A DNA stretch of 64,000 bases. Source: Glaciihabitans sp. INWT7. GTDB lineage: Bacteria; Actinomycetota; Actinomycetes; Actinomycetales; Microbacteriaceae. The DNA is taken from contig NZ_CP043653.1 in the NCBI RefSeq assembly GCF_014217685.1, forward strand, positions 624,419-688,418, given 5' to 3'. The position numbers and the translations under genes are program-made. Below, piece after piece: positions 45,246-53,549 of this stretch (position 1 is the first letter of the stretch; each line of letters begins with the position of its first letter). The notes beneath the pieces are model-generated. The model saw only the letters and a list, made by a program, of their open reading frames with translations, did not search any database and had not been told where the DNA came from.

Positions 45246-45824
45246 ATGAGATCCAAGTTCCTGCTCGTCATCGGGCTCGCTGTCGGTTATGTCCTCGGAG
45301 CCCGTGCGGGCCGTGAACGCTACGAGCAGATCAAACGGGCGAGCCAGCGACTGTGGCAGAGCCCCGGTGTTCGCAAGACCCGCACCGAGGTCGAGGAGTA
45401 TGCACGCCAGCAGGCCCCGGTAGTGCGCGCGAAGGCCGAGTCGATCGCCAAAGCTACCCCCGCTGCCGTCGCCGACGGCGCGCGTGCCACGGCGGATGCC
45501 GCCCGGGTAGTCGCGGACCGCACCGCAACGGTCGCCACCGACATCGCCGAGCGTGTCTCCAGTGTGGCGAAAGACGTCGCCGGCAAGACGACCACGATGT
45601 CGCGCGATGTTGCCGACCGCACCACCGGGATGGCGAAGGATGTCGCGGATCGCACCACCGAGACCGCCGAGGAGTTTCGGGAGCGCGTCTCGAACACGGC
45701 AGCCGAGCTGCGCGAACGCGGCGAGGAAGCGCGCGATCGTGTCGTGGTCAAGGCAAGCGAATCCCGCGACGATGCCCTCGCCGAACTCGACGACGACGAC
45801 GATGACGAGAATTCCGACCGCTAG
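45246..45824 (+). CDS. YtxH-like membrane-anchored coiled-coil protein
   Basis: A 192-residue protein. One N-terminal helix ends in VLGARAGRERYEQI, the glycine-rich anchor and basic exit seen in YtxH-type proteins. The rest is Ala/Thr/Val-rich amphipathic helix with an 11-residue-like rhythm (DVADRTTGMAKDVADRTTE), as in LEA/apolipoprotein-type helices, ending in an acidic DDDDDD run. It may coat or organise the inner membrane face. A shorter paralogue lies at 58821. Confidence 0.75.
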   Translation: MRSKFLLVIGLAVGYVLGARAGRERYEQIKRASQRLWQSPGVRKTRTEVEEYARQQAPVVRAKAESIAKATPAAVADGARATADAARVVADRTATVATDIAERVSSVAKDVAGKTTTMSRDVADRTTGMAKDVADRTTETAEEFRERVSNTAAELRERGEEARDRVVVKASESRDDALAELDDDDDDENSDR

Positions 45825-45838
45825 GCCGGCAGACTTTT

Positions 45839-46306
45839 CTACAGCACGTTGATGGCGGTCGCGCGCCAGCGGCTGTCGAGGCCTTCGAGCCGGAACGCCA
45901 CGGCTCGCGTGCGGGCGCGCCCGTGCACGATGACCACGGCTTCGACCACCCCGTCGCGGGGTTCGCACACCGAGGTCGAGCCGACGGAGAAGGTGGGGCG
46001 ACGCACGACCTGCCCGGTGGCCTGACGGGCACGTGCCGACAACACGACCCGCTTGAGCAGATGACGATAGACGTCGTCGGTGACCCACCGGGAGATCTGC
46101 TCCAGCTCGCGCGCTCCGGCCAGGATCTCGATGACGCACCGGGTGAGGTTCTCCAGCAGCGGCTGGGGGTCGGGCAGGGTGGCTCGCGTCGCGGGTTGCG
46201 AGCCGAAGAATTCATCCGGTTGGAACGGCGACCGGATGACTTTGCTCGGCAGCGCTTCGAACGGCGCGGGATGTGCCCGGTGCTGTGCTGGAAGTGCATC
46301 GCTCAT
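45839..46306 (-). CDS. Rv3235-family protein
   Basis: A 155-residue soluble protein. The disordered N-terminus (50-60 residues) precedes a domain with LLENLTRCVIEILAGARELEQISRWVTDDVYRHL (shown in two parts: LLENLTRCVIEILAGARE, QISRWVTDDVYRHLLKR) and VCEPRDGVVEAVVIVHGRAR. This matches the Rv3235-like family found downstream of secA in actinobacteria. Function unknown. ATG 46306 begins MSDALPAQHR. Confidence 0.75.
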   Translation of the reverse strand: MSDALPAQHRAHPAPFEALPSKVIRSPFQPDEFFGSQPATRATLPDPQPLLENLTRCVIEILAGARELEQISRWVTDDVYRHLLKRVVLSARARQATGQVVRRPTFSVGSTSVCEPRDGVVEAVVIVHGRARTRAVAFRLEGLDSRWRATAINVL

Positions 46307-46445
46307 GTGCGGTTCCCACGGGTGAGGGTGAAGAACGGGTCTACCCCCGTATTGGGGTGAGCACACTAAAGCAGTTGCGGGGGCATGCTGTCCATGCCCC
46401 AACGCGGGGGTGTGGATAACCTGCTCGATCGGGATGCCCAGCCGC

Positions 46446-46451
46446 TAGCGT
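46446..46451 (+). promoter_or_regulatory. -10 box TAGCGT for gene 46458
   Basis: TAGCGT ends 6 nt before ATG 46458, with no ribosome site. Confidence 0.35.
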
Positions 46452-46457
46452 CGCGTC

Positions 46458-47051
46458 ATGCGCTGGGACAACCTGTTCGACGATCTCGAGGGCCAGCTCG
46501 AGCAGGAGCTCGGTGCGGAGGAGATCGACCTGCGTGCCGAAGAGGAGCGGTTGCGTCTCGGCCGTCTCAGCCTGCGTGAGCGCCTTCAGGCGCTGAGTCT
46601 GGGCGAGGACCGCGAGCCGGTGCGGGTGTGCCTCACCAACGGGGTCACACTCGGGCTGTCCCCGCGTACCTTCGGCCGCGACTGGGTCTCGGGTGACGTG
46701 ATCGACGCGTCGTCCCGCCACGCCCAGTTCATCCTGCCGCTCGACGCGATCGCCGGCCTCAGGCTCAGCCGTGCTCAGGTGGCCGCCAGCCTCGAGGATT
46801 GCGCCAGCCCGGAGAGCGGACGCGGGTTGTCCGGCCGGCTCGGCCTCGCTTTCGTGCTGCGCGACCTGTGCCGGCGCCGGCAGGCCGTCGAACTCGTCGT
46901 TCAGGAGGGGATCGTCACCGGCACGATCGATCGGGTCGGAAGAGACCATCTGGACCTCGCGGTGCACGAGCTGGGCACGGCGCGGCGGGAGCGCCTCGTG
47001 AGTCACTATCAGGTCGTGCCGTTTTCGCGGATGTTGCTCCTGAGGCTGTAA
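46458..47051 (+). CDS. conserved hypothetical protein, possible Sm-like barrel
   Basis: A 197-residue protein I do not recognise by name. The N-terminal about 50 residues are a charged amphipathic helix (EEERLRLGRLSLRERLQALS). Two beta-rich parts follow (VRVCLTNGVTLGLSPR and VELVVQEGIVTGTIDRVGRDHLDLAV) that resemble the strand pattern of Sm/LSm barrels. It is probably cytoplasmic. It converges on the HTH gene with 3 bp between stops. Confidence 0.65.
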   Translation: MRWDNLFDDLEGQLEQELGAEEIDLRAEEERLRLGRLSLRERLQALSLGEDREPVRVCLTNGVTLGLSPRTFGRDWVSGDVIDASSRHAQFILPLDAIAGLRLSRAQVAASLEDCASPESGRGLSGRLGLAFVLRDLCRRRQAVELVVQEGIVTGTIDRVGRDHLDLAVHELGTARRERLVSHYQVVPFSRMLLLRL

Positions 47052-47054
47052 TCG

Positions 47055-47366
47055 CTATTCGGGCGATGCGGCACCGGCGGCGCCTCGCAGTCCGAAGGAG
47101 TACTCCGACAGACTCGCGTAGTCCGATTGCTGCCAGAGACTCCTGCGCCGGGATTCCTCGTATTTGGCATCGATGTAGCACTCCAGTACCGACCGCTCGA
47201 CGCGCCAGTGACCATGGCCGCCCACCTTGATCGCCGGCAGCTCGCCGGATCGCACGAGGGCATACGCCTGGCTCGCAGAGATGTTGAGCACCTCGGCAGT
47301 GTCGGCGAGAGTGAGGAAGCGGCCGAGAGCGGCATCCTGGCCGGGGCGGTCCGAGTGCGGCGTCAT
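47055..47366 (-). CDS. BldC/excisionase-like helix-turn-helix protein
   Basis: A 103-residue protein with a MerR-type DNA-binding domain: FLTLADTAEVLNISASQAYALVRSGELPAIKVGG followed by HWRVERSVLECYID (quoted here in parts). Such proteins bind direct repeats; BldC controls development in Streptomyces. The C-terminal tail (SLWQQSDYASLSEYSFGL) is specific to this branch. ATG 47366 begins MTPHSDRPGQDA. It is divergent from the SAF gene. Confidence 0.78.
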   Translation of the reverse strand: MTPHSDRPGQDAALGRFLTLADTAEVLNISASQAYALVRSGELPAIKVGGHGHWRVERSVLECYIDAKYEESRRRSLWQQSDYASLSEYSFGLRGAAGAASPE

Positions 47367-47483
47367 CCCTCGATTATGGATCTCGCACAATCCGCGGGAC
47401 GGGGCTGTGGATAACTTTCGCGAGGGAACGCGATGGTCGGGACCATGGAAGCCTGCGGCGCGGCCGCCCGGGCGAGGAGACAG

Positions 47484-48173
47484 ATGGTGAGTACCGTACA
47501 CGCGCCGAGGCGCATGCCCAGCGCCATCGGATTCGGTCGCAGCCGACCGGACTCGGAGCGTGCTCCGCGGTCGTTCTGGTTCGATCCCCGCTTCGCGATC
47601 GGCGTCGGCCTCGTGATCGTCTCGGTGCTCGGAGTCGTCGGCGTGGTCACCGCAGCCGACAGCAGCGTGTTGGTCTATGCTGCCCGCTCGGCCCTTGTTC
47701 CCGGCGATCGGGTGACGCCCGGCGACCTGGATGCCCGCAGCGTGCGCCTCGGGTCCCTCGGAGTCCGATACCTCCGCGAAGGCGATGTGCCGCGAGAGGG
47801 ATTCGTCGTCACGCGACCCGTTTCGGCGGGGGAGCTGGTGCCGTCATCGGCCCTCGGGGAGGTCGCCGGCGCGGTGGGGGCCCCGGTCGTGGTCGGAGTG
47901 AATGGCGAACTCGCCCGATCCATCGCCGAGGGCAGCATCGTCGATCTCTGGAGCGCGAAAGAGGCGGACGACCACGTCTTCGGCCCGCCCTCCGTGCTCG
48001 TCGATTCAGCCACCGTCGTGCGGGTGATAGCGAAAGACGGCGTGATCGTGGACAGAACCGTACAGTCGGTGGAGCTCCTGGTACCGCGCACGAAGATCGC
48101 CGCGGTCCTCGAGTCGATCGCCAACTCCGACGCCCTGTCGCTGGTGCCCACGAGCATCCCCGCGAAGGGGTGA
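47484..48173 (+). CDS. SAF-domain membrane protein (CpaB/RcpC-like)
   Basis: A 229-residue protein. An N-terminal cytoplasmic tail and one membrane segment (about 35-57, FAIGVGLVIVSVLGVVGVV) precede an SAF domain (ARSALVPGDRVTPGDLDARSVRLG, FVVTRPVSAGELVPSSALGE; quoted in parts). In Flp/Tad pilus systems CpaB has this domain; here only a CpaE-like ATPase follows, with a 3-bp gap, and no pilin or secretin. GAGGAG precedes ATG 47484 by 4 nt and GTG 47487 by 7 nt; either may be used. Confidence 0.78.
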   Translation: MVSTVHAPRRMPSAIGFGRSRPDSERAPRSFWFDPRFAIGVGLVIVSVLGVVGVVTAADSSVLVYAARSALVPGDRVTPGDLDARSVRLGSLGVRYLREGDVPREGFVVTRPVSAGELVPSSALGEVAGAVGAPVVVGVNGELARSIAEGSIVDLWSAKEADDHVFGPPSVLVDSATVVRVIAKDGVIVDRTVQSVELLVPRTKIAAVLESIANSDALSLVPTSIPAKG

Positions 48174-48176
48174 ACG

Positions 48177-49403
48177 GTGTCGACAGTCGCTCTCGCCCTC
48201 CCTCTCGAGCTCGAAGACAGCACCGCGATCCAGCTGGCGCGTCACGGCTACGAGATCGCGAGCCGCTGTTCCAGCGCCGACGAGCTCGCCTCCCAGCTGC
48301 GGCAGACGGCCCCGGACTGTGCGATCGTCGCGGCGTCCACCCGCTACCTGAATGACCGCCTGATGGTGGAGGCGGATGCCGTGGGGGTGCGGATCATCGC
48401 CCTCGTCGAATCGGATGCCGATCGCCGCTATGCCGCGGGTCTCGGTCTTCTCGAGGTAGTCGCGGCGGGCGCCGAATGGTCCGAGATCGGGGTGCTTCTC
48501 GCCGACAAGTCCAGTGCCGGTGAGGCCGCTCCGGGCCCCCGCGACGGAACGGTGATCGCGGTCTGGGGCCCCGCCGGCGCACCGGGCCGCACCTCGATGG
48601 CGATCTGCCTCGCCGCCGAACTGGCCGCGTCGGGCGCCACCGTCGTGGTCGCCGACGTCGATACGCACAGTGGTTCGATCGCACCGGCCCTCGGCCTGCT
48701 CGACGAGGCGCCCGGTTTCGCCGCGGCCTGTCGGCTCGCCGGCGCGGATGCCCTCACCCAATCGGAACTCGAGCGGATCGGCCAGCGCTACCTCACCGCT
48801 CGCGGCAGCTTCTGGGTGCTCACCGGCATCGGCCGCCCGAGCCGATGGCCTGAGCTGTCGGGGGAGCGGGTGACCGCCGCCATCCGGGCCTGCCGGGACT
48901 GGGTCGACTACACGATTCTCGACACCGGCGCGAGCCTGGAAAACGACGAGGAGATCAGCAGCGACCTGTTCGCGCCGAGACGCAATGGAGCGACCATCGC
49001 GGCCTTGCGGGCCGCAGATGAGGTGGTCGCGGTCGGATCCGCCGATCCGGTCGGGCTCTCACGCTTCCTGCGGGCACACGTCGACCTGCTCGAGACCATC
49101 GACACCGATCGGGTGACCGTGGTGATGAACAGGGTGAGGGAGAGTGCGATCGGGCCGGGGGCATCCGGGCAGGTGCGCCAGACGCTGCAGCGCTTCGGGG
49201 GCATCTCTAACCCCGTTCTCGTGCCCTTCGACCTCCCGGCATTCGACGCGGCCATCCTCACCGGACGCACCATCGTGGATGTCGCGCCCAGGTCCTCGGC
49301 GCGGGCTGCGGTCGCGGCACTCGTGCGCAGCCGCATCCTGCCGCAGCCGCCTCCCACGGTGCGACGCGGGTGGCGCCGGCGCGCAGCCGCGTTACCGGCG
49401 TGA
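48177..49403 (+). CDS. CpaE/MinD-like P-loop protein with altered Walker A
   Basis: A 408-residue protein. An N-terminal receiver-like region (1-105) is followed by a MinD/ParA fold. The P-loop reads VWGPAGAPGRTSMA, with Arg where the conserved lysine of G-K-T is expected and no signature lysine at its start. VVVADVDTHSGS matches switch I and YTILDTGASLENDEEI the Walker B region. It may bind nucleotide weakly or act as a scaffold. It is paired with the SAF gene, so both probably belong to one membrane-linked process. Confidence 0.75.
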   Translation: MSTVALALPLELEDSTAIQLARHGYEIASRCSSADELASQLRQTAPDCAIVAASTRYLNDRLMVEADAVGVRIIALVESDADRRYAAGLGLLEVVAAGAEWSEIGVLLADKSSAGEAAPGPRDGTVIAVWGPAGAPGRTSMAICLAAELAASGATVVVADVDTHSGSIAPALGLLDEAPGFAAACRLAGADALTQSELERIGQRYLTARGSFWVLTGIGRPSRWPELSGERVTAAIRACRDWVDYTILDTGASLENDEEISSDLFAPRRNGATIAALRAADEVVAVGSADPVGLSRFLRAHVDLLETIDTDRVTVVMNRVRESAIGPGASGQVRQTLQRFGGISNPVLVPFDLPAFDAAILTGRTIVDVAPRSSARAAVAALVRSRILPQPPPTVRRGWRRRAAALPA

Positions 49404-49416
49404 CCTCGCCCGGCAA

Positions 49417-49956
49417 CTATTTCGAGTTGAGGCTCGCCAGCAGGTCGTCTTTTCTCATCCGCGAGTAGCCGACCACCCCGGCTGCCCTGGCGCGCGCGCG
49501 AAGAGCGATGACGGTCAGAGCGGACGATGGTGTCGTCGGGTTCGCGGCCCGGGGGCGCGGCGAGCGCACCGGTGTCGCCTTCTTCGCGTCGGCGACGACC
49601 GCCGCAGCATCCTTCTTCACCGTCTTGACCATGGCGGTGGCATCCTTCTTGACCGCCTTCACGACCGCCGCCGCATCCTTCTTCGCGGCTGAGGTCTTAT
49701 TGGACGCAGCCTTCTTCAGCGCCTTGGTGTCGGCGGACGCCTTCTCCCCTGCCTTCGCTGCCCGCTTCTCCGCCTTGACCAGCAACTTCTTGAGCTCGGT
49801 CTGGGCGGTCTTCGAGTCCGATGCCTTCTTCGCGATCGTCTTCTTCGCCACTGATGTCTTCGCGACGGCCTTCTTGGCGACGGCTTTCTTCGCCACGGCC
49901 TTCTTCGCCGACTTCAGCTTCTTGGCGATCGACTTCTTTGCCGCTTTCCCTGCCAT
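49417..49956 (-). CDS. Lys/Ala-rich histone H1-like protein with C-terminal Rho_N/SAP-like motif
   Basis: A 179-residue strongly basic protein. Residues 1-125 are repeats of AKKAVAKK and VKAVKKDA type, as in H1-like tails and the HupB tail. Residues 145-178 (ALTVIALRARARAAGVVGYSRMRKDDLLASL, here in parts ALTVIALRARARAAG and YSRMRKDDLLASL) look like a Rho N-terminal/SAP helix-extended-helix nucleic-acid motif. Probably nucleoid- or RNA-associated. It has low-complexity codon use. ATG 49956, with GAGGAG-type GTGAGGAGC upstream. Confidence 0.78.
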   Translation of the reverse strand: MAGKAAKKSIAKKLKSAKKAVAKKAVAKKAVAKTSVAKKTIAKKASDSKTAQTELKKLLVKAEKRAAKAGEKASADTKALKKAASNKTSAAKKDAAAVVKAVKKDATAMVKTVKKDAAAVVADAKKATPVRSPRPRAANPTTPSSALTVIALRARARAAGVVGYSRMRKDDLLASLNSK

Positions 49957-50060
49957 GTGTGCTCCTCACACCGGGCGCGGGGGGATCCGCGCATCGGCCC
50001 CATTGTGCCGCATCCAGTCCCGGGAATGTAGGACCCCTTTCCGTGCGAGCCCGAAATGAC

Positions 50061-50066
50061 TAGCCT
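50061..50066 (+). promoter_or_regulatory. -10 box TAGCCT for gene 50073
   Basis: TAGCCT ends 6 nt before ATG 50073, with no ribosome site. It is the same hexamer and spacing as at galE. Confidence 0.45.
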
Positions 50067-50072
50067 GTGGGC

Positions 50073-51050
50073 ATGGGCGGCGATCATCCGATCCGCGCGG
50101 TGGCTGTGTCGAGCACCGAACTCTCCCGGCTCCTGGCCGAGCCGGGGTTCGAGGCCGCGCTCCGGGCAACGTGGACGGGCCCGGGATCCCTCGACGATGC
50201 TCTGCACTGGCGGCTGCGCCCGTCGATGCCGTCGCCCTCCGGTGCCGCGGATCCCGCCGCGGAGCTGAGCGAGCTGCGGGCGCGGGTCTACGGGCGCCCC
50301 ATCGCGGACGAACCGCTGGTCGAGATCGCGGATGCGACGGGGTCCGTCTGGGTCGGGGAAAGCGAGGCGCGGCTCTTGCTGCTGGAGCGCCGCCTCGAGC
50401 GCGATGCTCACACGCTCGACCATGCCATCGCGAGGGCAGATCGCTCAGCGGCGCTGGTCACAGAGCCGGAGCCCGAGCGGGAATCAGAGGGGGAACCAGA
50501 GCAGGAACCAGAGCGGGAAACGGGGCCGGCCGTGCTGTCCGTGCCGTCCGGGCCGTTCGCCCGCCTGCTGCGCCGGCATCCCGTGCCGGTATTCTCGGCA
50601 GCTGCCTTAATTCTCACCGTCGCGGTCGTGCCGGTGACCGCGACTGCGCTCGCGCCCGAATTCACGCCATCCGCCGGCCTGCTCAAGGTGTTCAATCGGC
50701 CGCAGGGCACACTCGACATCGCCCCGTCGGTCTTCACCGGTGGGCAGCCCGGGGCGCGACAGAAGGTGCGCGACACCACGCGCTTCCTCGGCGCTTTCTA
50801 TGGTGTGCAGGTGTTCGCCTATCGCGATTCCGATGATCAGGTCTGTCTGCTCAGCACTGCACCGAGCGGTCACGACGTCATCGCCTGCGCGACCGTCCGG
50901 GCTTTCGCCCTCAGCGGGCTCTCGATCGCGCCGGTCAACTACCAGGTGGACTCTGCGGCCGCTGATGCGACGGCCGGCGTGACCGCATCCTCCCGCCTGG
51001 CGTTCCGCTGGGGGCCGGACGCCGACCTCAGCGTGAGCGTCGTCGGCTGA
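50073..51050 (+). CDS. hypothetical single-span membrane protein
   Basis: A 325-residue protein that I do not recognise. Residues 1-130 are soluble, with RLLLLERRLERDAHTLDHAI as a helix. Residues about 134-148 are an EPE/EPEQEP acidic repeat. One membrane segment follows at about 175-195 (VFSAAALILTVAVVPVTATAL), then an extracytoplasmic C-terminal domain (FLGAFYGVQVFAYRDSDDQV). An anti-sigma-like or sensor topology is possible, but there is no supporting motif. It lies just upstream of pdtaS. Confidence 0.65.
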   Translation: MGGDHPIRAVAVSSTELSRLLAEPGFEAALRATWTGPGSLDDALHWRLRPSMPSPSGAADPAAELSELRARVYGRPIADEPLVEIADATGSVWVGESEARLLLLERRLERDAHTLDHAIARADRSAALVTEPEPERESEGEPEQEPERETGPAVLSVPSGPFARLLRRHPVPVFSAAALILTVAVVPVTATALAPEFTPSAGLLKVFNRPQGTLDIAPSVFTGGQPGARQKVRDTTRFLGAFYGVQVFAYRDSDDQVCLLSTAPSGHDVIACATVRAFALSGLSIAPVNYQVDSAAADATAGVTASSRLAFRWGPDADLSVSVVG

Positions 51051-51074
51051 AACCGGGGCTCTCACCAGCGCGCC

Positions 51075-51080
51075 TAAACT
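51075..51080 (+). promoter_or_regulatory. -10 box TAAACT for pdtaS
   Basis: TAAACT ends 7 nt before GTG 51088, with no ribosome site. Confidence 0.45.
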
Positions 51081-51087
51081 GGGGCTC

Positions 51088-52578
51088 GTGTCGACGCTCT
51101 CAGACCTCGTTCTCGCCCAGGGCCGCTCCGACGAGGCGGATGTCGAATGGCTCCACCTCCTGGTCGGTGACTGGCAGCTCCTCGCCGACCTCGCTTTCGC
51201 CGACATAGTGCTGTGGGTTCCCACCCATGATGACGATTTCGTGGCCGTCGCCCACGCGCGCCCGTCGAGCTCGGCGACCCTCTTCTACCGCGACTTCGTC
51301 GGCCAGGCGATCAAGCCGGAATGGAAGGGCCAGGTCACACAGGCGTTCCGGTCGGCGCAGATCGTGGACTCTGCGGCACCCGACTGGTACGAGGAGACCC
51401 CCACTCGCGTGCGCGCCGTTCCGGTGCTTCGACGACTGTCGGTGACGGGATCGCAGACCACGGAACATCCGATCGCCGTCATCACCAAACACACCAATCT
51501 CAGCGAAGCACGCACGCCGAGCCGGCAGGAGCTCACCTTCAACGAGTGCGCCAATGACCTGTTCGCCATGATCTGCGCGGGAGACTTTCCCGACCTGGGC
51601 GCCCCGACCGGGCCGCGCCGCGGCGCCCCGCGCGCAAACGACGGCCTCCTGCGCCTGGATGTCGACGGCATCGTCACCTTCGCGAGCCCCAACGGTCTCT
51701 CCGCGTTCAACCGCATGGGGTTCGCCGGCGAACTCGAGGCCGAATCGCTCGCCGAGGTGACGACGACCCTGCTCAGCGGAAAGCTCGTGGTCGACGAATC
51801 CCTGCCGCTCGTCGTCACCGGGCGTGCTCCGTGGCGCACGGACATCGAGGCCAAGGGGGTGACGGTATCGCTGCGTGCCATCCCGATCCGGGATCGCGGA
51901 GAGCGAGTCGGCGCCATCGTGCTCTGTCGGGACGTCACGGAGCTTCGGCACCAGGAGCGCGAGCTGATCACGAAGGATGCGACCATCCGCGAGATCCACC
52001 ACCGCGTGAAGAACAACCTGCAGACCGTTGCTTCGCTGTTGCGCATTCAGGCCAGGCGGTCACACTCCGACGAGGCGCGCGATTCGCTCAACCAGGCGAT
52101 GCGCCGGGTCGCCGCAATTGCCGTCGTGCACGACACTCTGAGCGAGGGGCTGAACCAGAACGTCGACTTCGACGTGGTCTTCGACCGGGTGCTCAAGTTG
52201 ATCGCGGAGGTGGCGTCCACTCACAACACGAAAGCGCATCCCACTTTCACCGGCAGTTTCGGTGCGCTGCCGAGCGAGTACGCCACCCCGCTCTCGCTCG
52301 CTCTCACCGAACTCGTGACGAATGCGGTCGAGCATGGCCTCGCCGGTCGAGAGGGCAACGTGGAGATTCTCGCCGAGCGCAGCGAGGAGACGCTCACCGT
52401 GCAAGTGCGGGACAACGGCGGTGGGTTGCCGGAGGGAAAGGTCGGCTCAGGCCTCGGTACCCAGATCGTGCGCACCCTGATTCAGGGGGAGCTCGGTGGA
52501 ACCATCGACTGGCACACCATGGTGGGCAGCGGCACAGAAGTTACCATCGAGATTCCGCTCGCCTGGCTGACGAAGTAG
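51088..52578 (+). CDS. pdtaS: soluble sensor histidine kinase PdtaS
   Basis: A 496-residue cytosolic kinase. A GAF-like H_kinase_N domain (about 15-150) and a PAS domain (about 185-290) precede HisKA_2 with the phosphoacceptor in REIHHRVKNNLQ (His304, the position of His303 in M. tuberculosis PdtaS). The HATPase_c has LTELVTNAVEHGLAG and VRDNGGGLPEG. PdtaS phosphorylates the antitermination regulator PdtaR, which is not in this window. Pairing with whiB1 matches the mycobacterial Rv3220c-Rv3219 arrangement. Confidence 0.92.
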   Translation: MSTLSDLVLAQGRSDEADVEWLHLLVGDWQLLADLAFADIVLWVPTHDDDFVAVAHARPSSSATLFYRDFVGQAIKPEWKGQVTQAFRSAQIVDSAAPDWYEETPTRVRAVPVLRRLSVTGSQTTEHPIAVITKHTNLSEARTPSRQELTFNECANDLFAMICAGDFPDLGAPTGPRRGAPRANDGLLRLDVDGIVTFASPNGLSAFNRMGFAGELEAESLAEVTTTLLSGKLVVDESLPLVVTGRAPWRTDIEAKGVTVSLRAIPIRDRGERVGAIVLCRDVTELRHQERELITKDATIREIHHRVKNNLQTVASLLRIQARRSHSDEARDSLNQAMRRVAAIAVVHDTLSEGLNQNVDFDVVFDRVLKLIAEVASTHNTKAHPTFTGSFGALPSEYATPLSLALTELVTNAVEHGLAGREGNVEILAERSEETLTVQVRDNGGGLPEGKVGSGLGTQIVRTLIQGELGGTIDWHTMVGSGTEVTIEIPLAWLTK

Positions 52579-52621
52579 TCGCCTGTTTGATCGAGCCGGT
52601 CTCTGGTGGTCGATCGGGGCG

Positions 52622-52659
52622 GGTGGTCGAGCAGGGCGCTCTAGCGCTCCTATCGAGAT
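52622..52659. repeat. palindromic intergenic repeat, CTCGACCA family (copy 4)
   Basis: GGTGGTCGAGCAGGGCGCTC (52622-52641) and TATCGAGATC (52650-52659) are the arms on the opposite orientation to copy 2, around a gcgct/agcgc core. It lies in the convergent gap between pdtaS and whiB1. Confidence 0.65.
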
Positions 52660-52671
52660 CCGTCGGCAGTC

Positions 52672-52920
52672 CTAGGAGGCGCGGCGCGCGCGAGCGGCGC
52701 GGCGCTTGAGCGCGCGACGCTCGTCTTCGCTGAGTCCGCCCCAGACGCCAGAATCCTGGCTGGTCTCGAGCGCGTACTGGAGGCACATCTCGGTGACGCT
52801 GCAGCGTGCGCAGACAGCCTTCGCCTTGTCGATCTGGTCGACTGCAGGACCGGTGTTCCCGACGGGGAAGAAGAGTTCGGGGTCGGCCGTGAGGCATGCG
52901 GCTTTGTCGCGCCAGTCCAT
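52672..52920 (-). CDS. whiB1: WhiB-family iron-sulfur regulator, WhiB1 type
   Basis: An 82-residue WhiB protein. Cys9, Cys37, Cys40 and Cys46 are the cluster ligands. GVWGG and the basic tail RRALKRRAARARR follow. In mycobacteria WhiB1 is an essential NO-responsive repressor that binds SigA. The start at ATG 52920 (MDWRDKAAC) is the family start, with AAGGAG 9-10 nt upstream; a longer in-frame reading would run into the leader. Confidence 0.92.
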   Translation of the reverse strand: MDWRDKAACLTADPELFFPVGNTGPAVDQIDKAKAVCARCSVTEMCLQYALETSQDSGVWGGLSEDERRALKRRAARARRAS

Positions 52921-53105
52921 CTGGGGGTGCTCCTTTTGTTGCGAACGCAGGGCCATTGAGCCCTGAGCAGGGTCGTAGACCCAAGCTTGGGGAAATTTTT
53001 CCGGGGGTTTTGGTGGATGCTCACGGCCCTGTGAGTGCAAATCAACCTCACATAGAATCTCATACTGGTTGTAGCAAATCAATAGTCGGACGGGGTTCCA
53101 CAGCT
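52921..53105. promoter_or_regulatory. divergent control region whiB1 / gene 53106, with adjacent palindromes
   Basis: The 185-bp gap holds CCCAAGCTTGGG (52980-52991), overlapping by one base GGAAA-TT-TTTCC (52991-53002), then CTCAC-N6-GTGAG (53020-53035) and TCACA (53048-53052). TAGAAT (53053-53058) is AT-rich and could be part of a promoter. The whiB1 leader would be long, which is typical for whiB1 and leaves room for RNA or protein control. Confidence 0.45.
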
Positions 53106-53522
53106 ATGAGTGAACCGAGAGTCTCGCGCCGGCCGGCGCTTCTCGTGCTGTTGGCGTTGCTGCTGGCGCTCGAATGTGCGGCCCTGGTCGCGGTCGCCTG
53201 CTACCTCGTCATCGAGCTGCTCGTGGCCCGGCCGGACTCGATCGCGACGGCGATCGCCCTGCTCCTGTTAGACGTGTTGGCGGCGATCTGGGGGGGCACG
53301 ATGGCTGTGCACACTCTGCGCGGCCGGTCCTGGATACGCAGTGGGGCGATGACCTGGCAGATCCTCCAGATCGCCGTGGGGATCGGCAGCTTCCAGGCGC
53401 CGTTCTCCCGCCCGGACATCGGATGGTTGCTCATCCTTCCGGCAGTCGGCGTGATCATTCTGCTCTTCACCCCGTCCGTTATCGCCGCGACCCGGCGCCA
53501 GGACGAGGCGCCGGTCGAGTAG
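53106..53522 (+). CDS. small four-helix membrane protein
   Basis: A 138-residue protein with four hydrophobic segments (about 11-33, 42-64, 78-97, 103-122). A short basic N-terminus and a charged C-terminal tail put both ends inside. There is no recognised motif, although similar small membrane proteins sit beside whiB1 in Microbacteriaceae as I recall. Function unknown. Confidence 0.65.
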   Translation: MSEPRVSRRPALLVLLALLLALECAALVAVACYLVIELLVARPDSIATAIALLLLDVLAAIWGGTMAVHTLRGRSWIRSGAMTWQILQIAVGIGSFQAPFSRPDIGWLLILPAVGVIILLFTPSVIAATRRQDEAPVE

Positions 53523-53549
53523 CCCCGGTCGAATAGGGGAGGCCGGTTC

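Noticed and set aside
45839-46306. Toxin-antitoxin pair with the neighbouring gene
   Set aside because: Gene sizes and motifs match the Rv3235-like family and a conserved hypothetical, not any toxin fold I know.
53020-53052. CRP site TGTGA-N6-TCACA upstream of whiB1
   Set aside because: The half-sites present are TGTGA and TCACA 13 bp apart, plus an outward-facing CTCAC-N6-GTGAG; neither has the CRP spacing and orientation.
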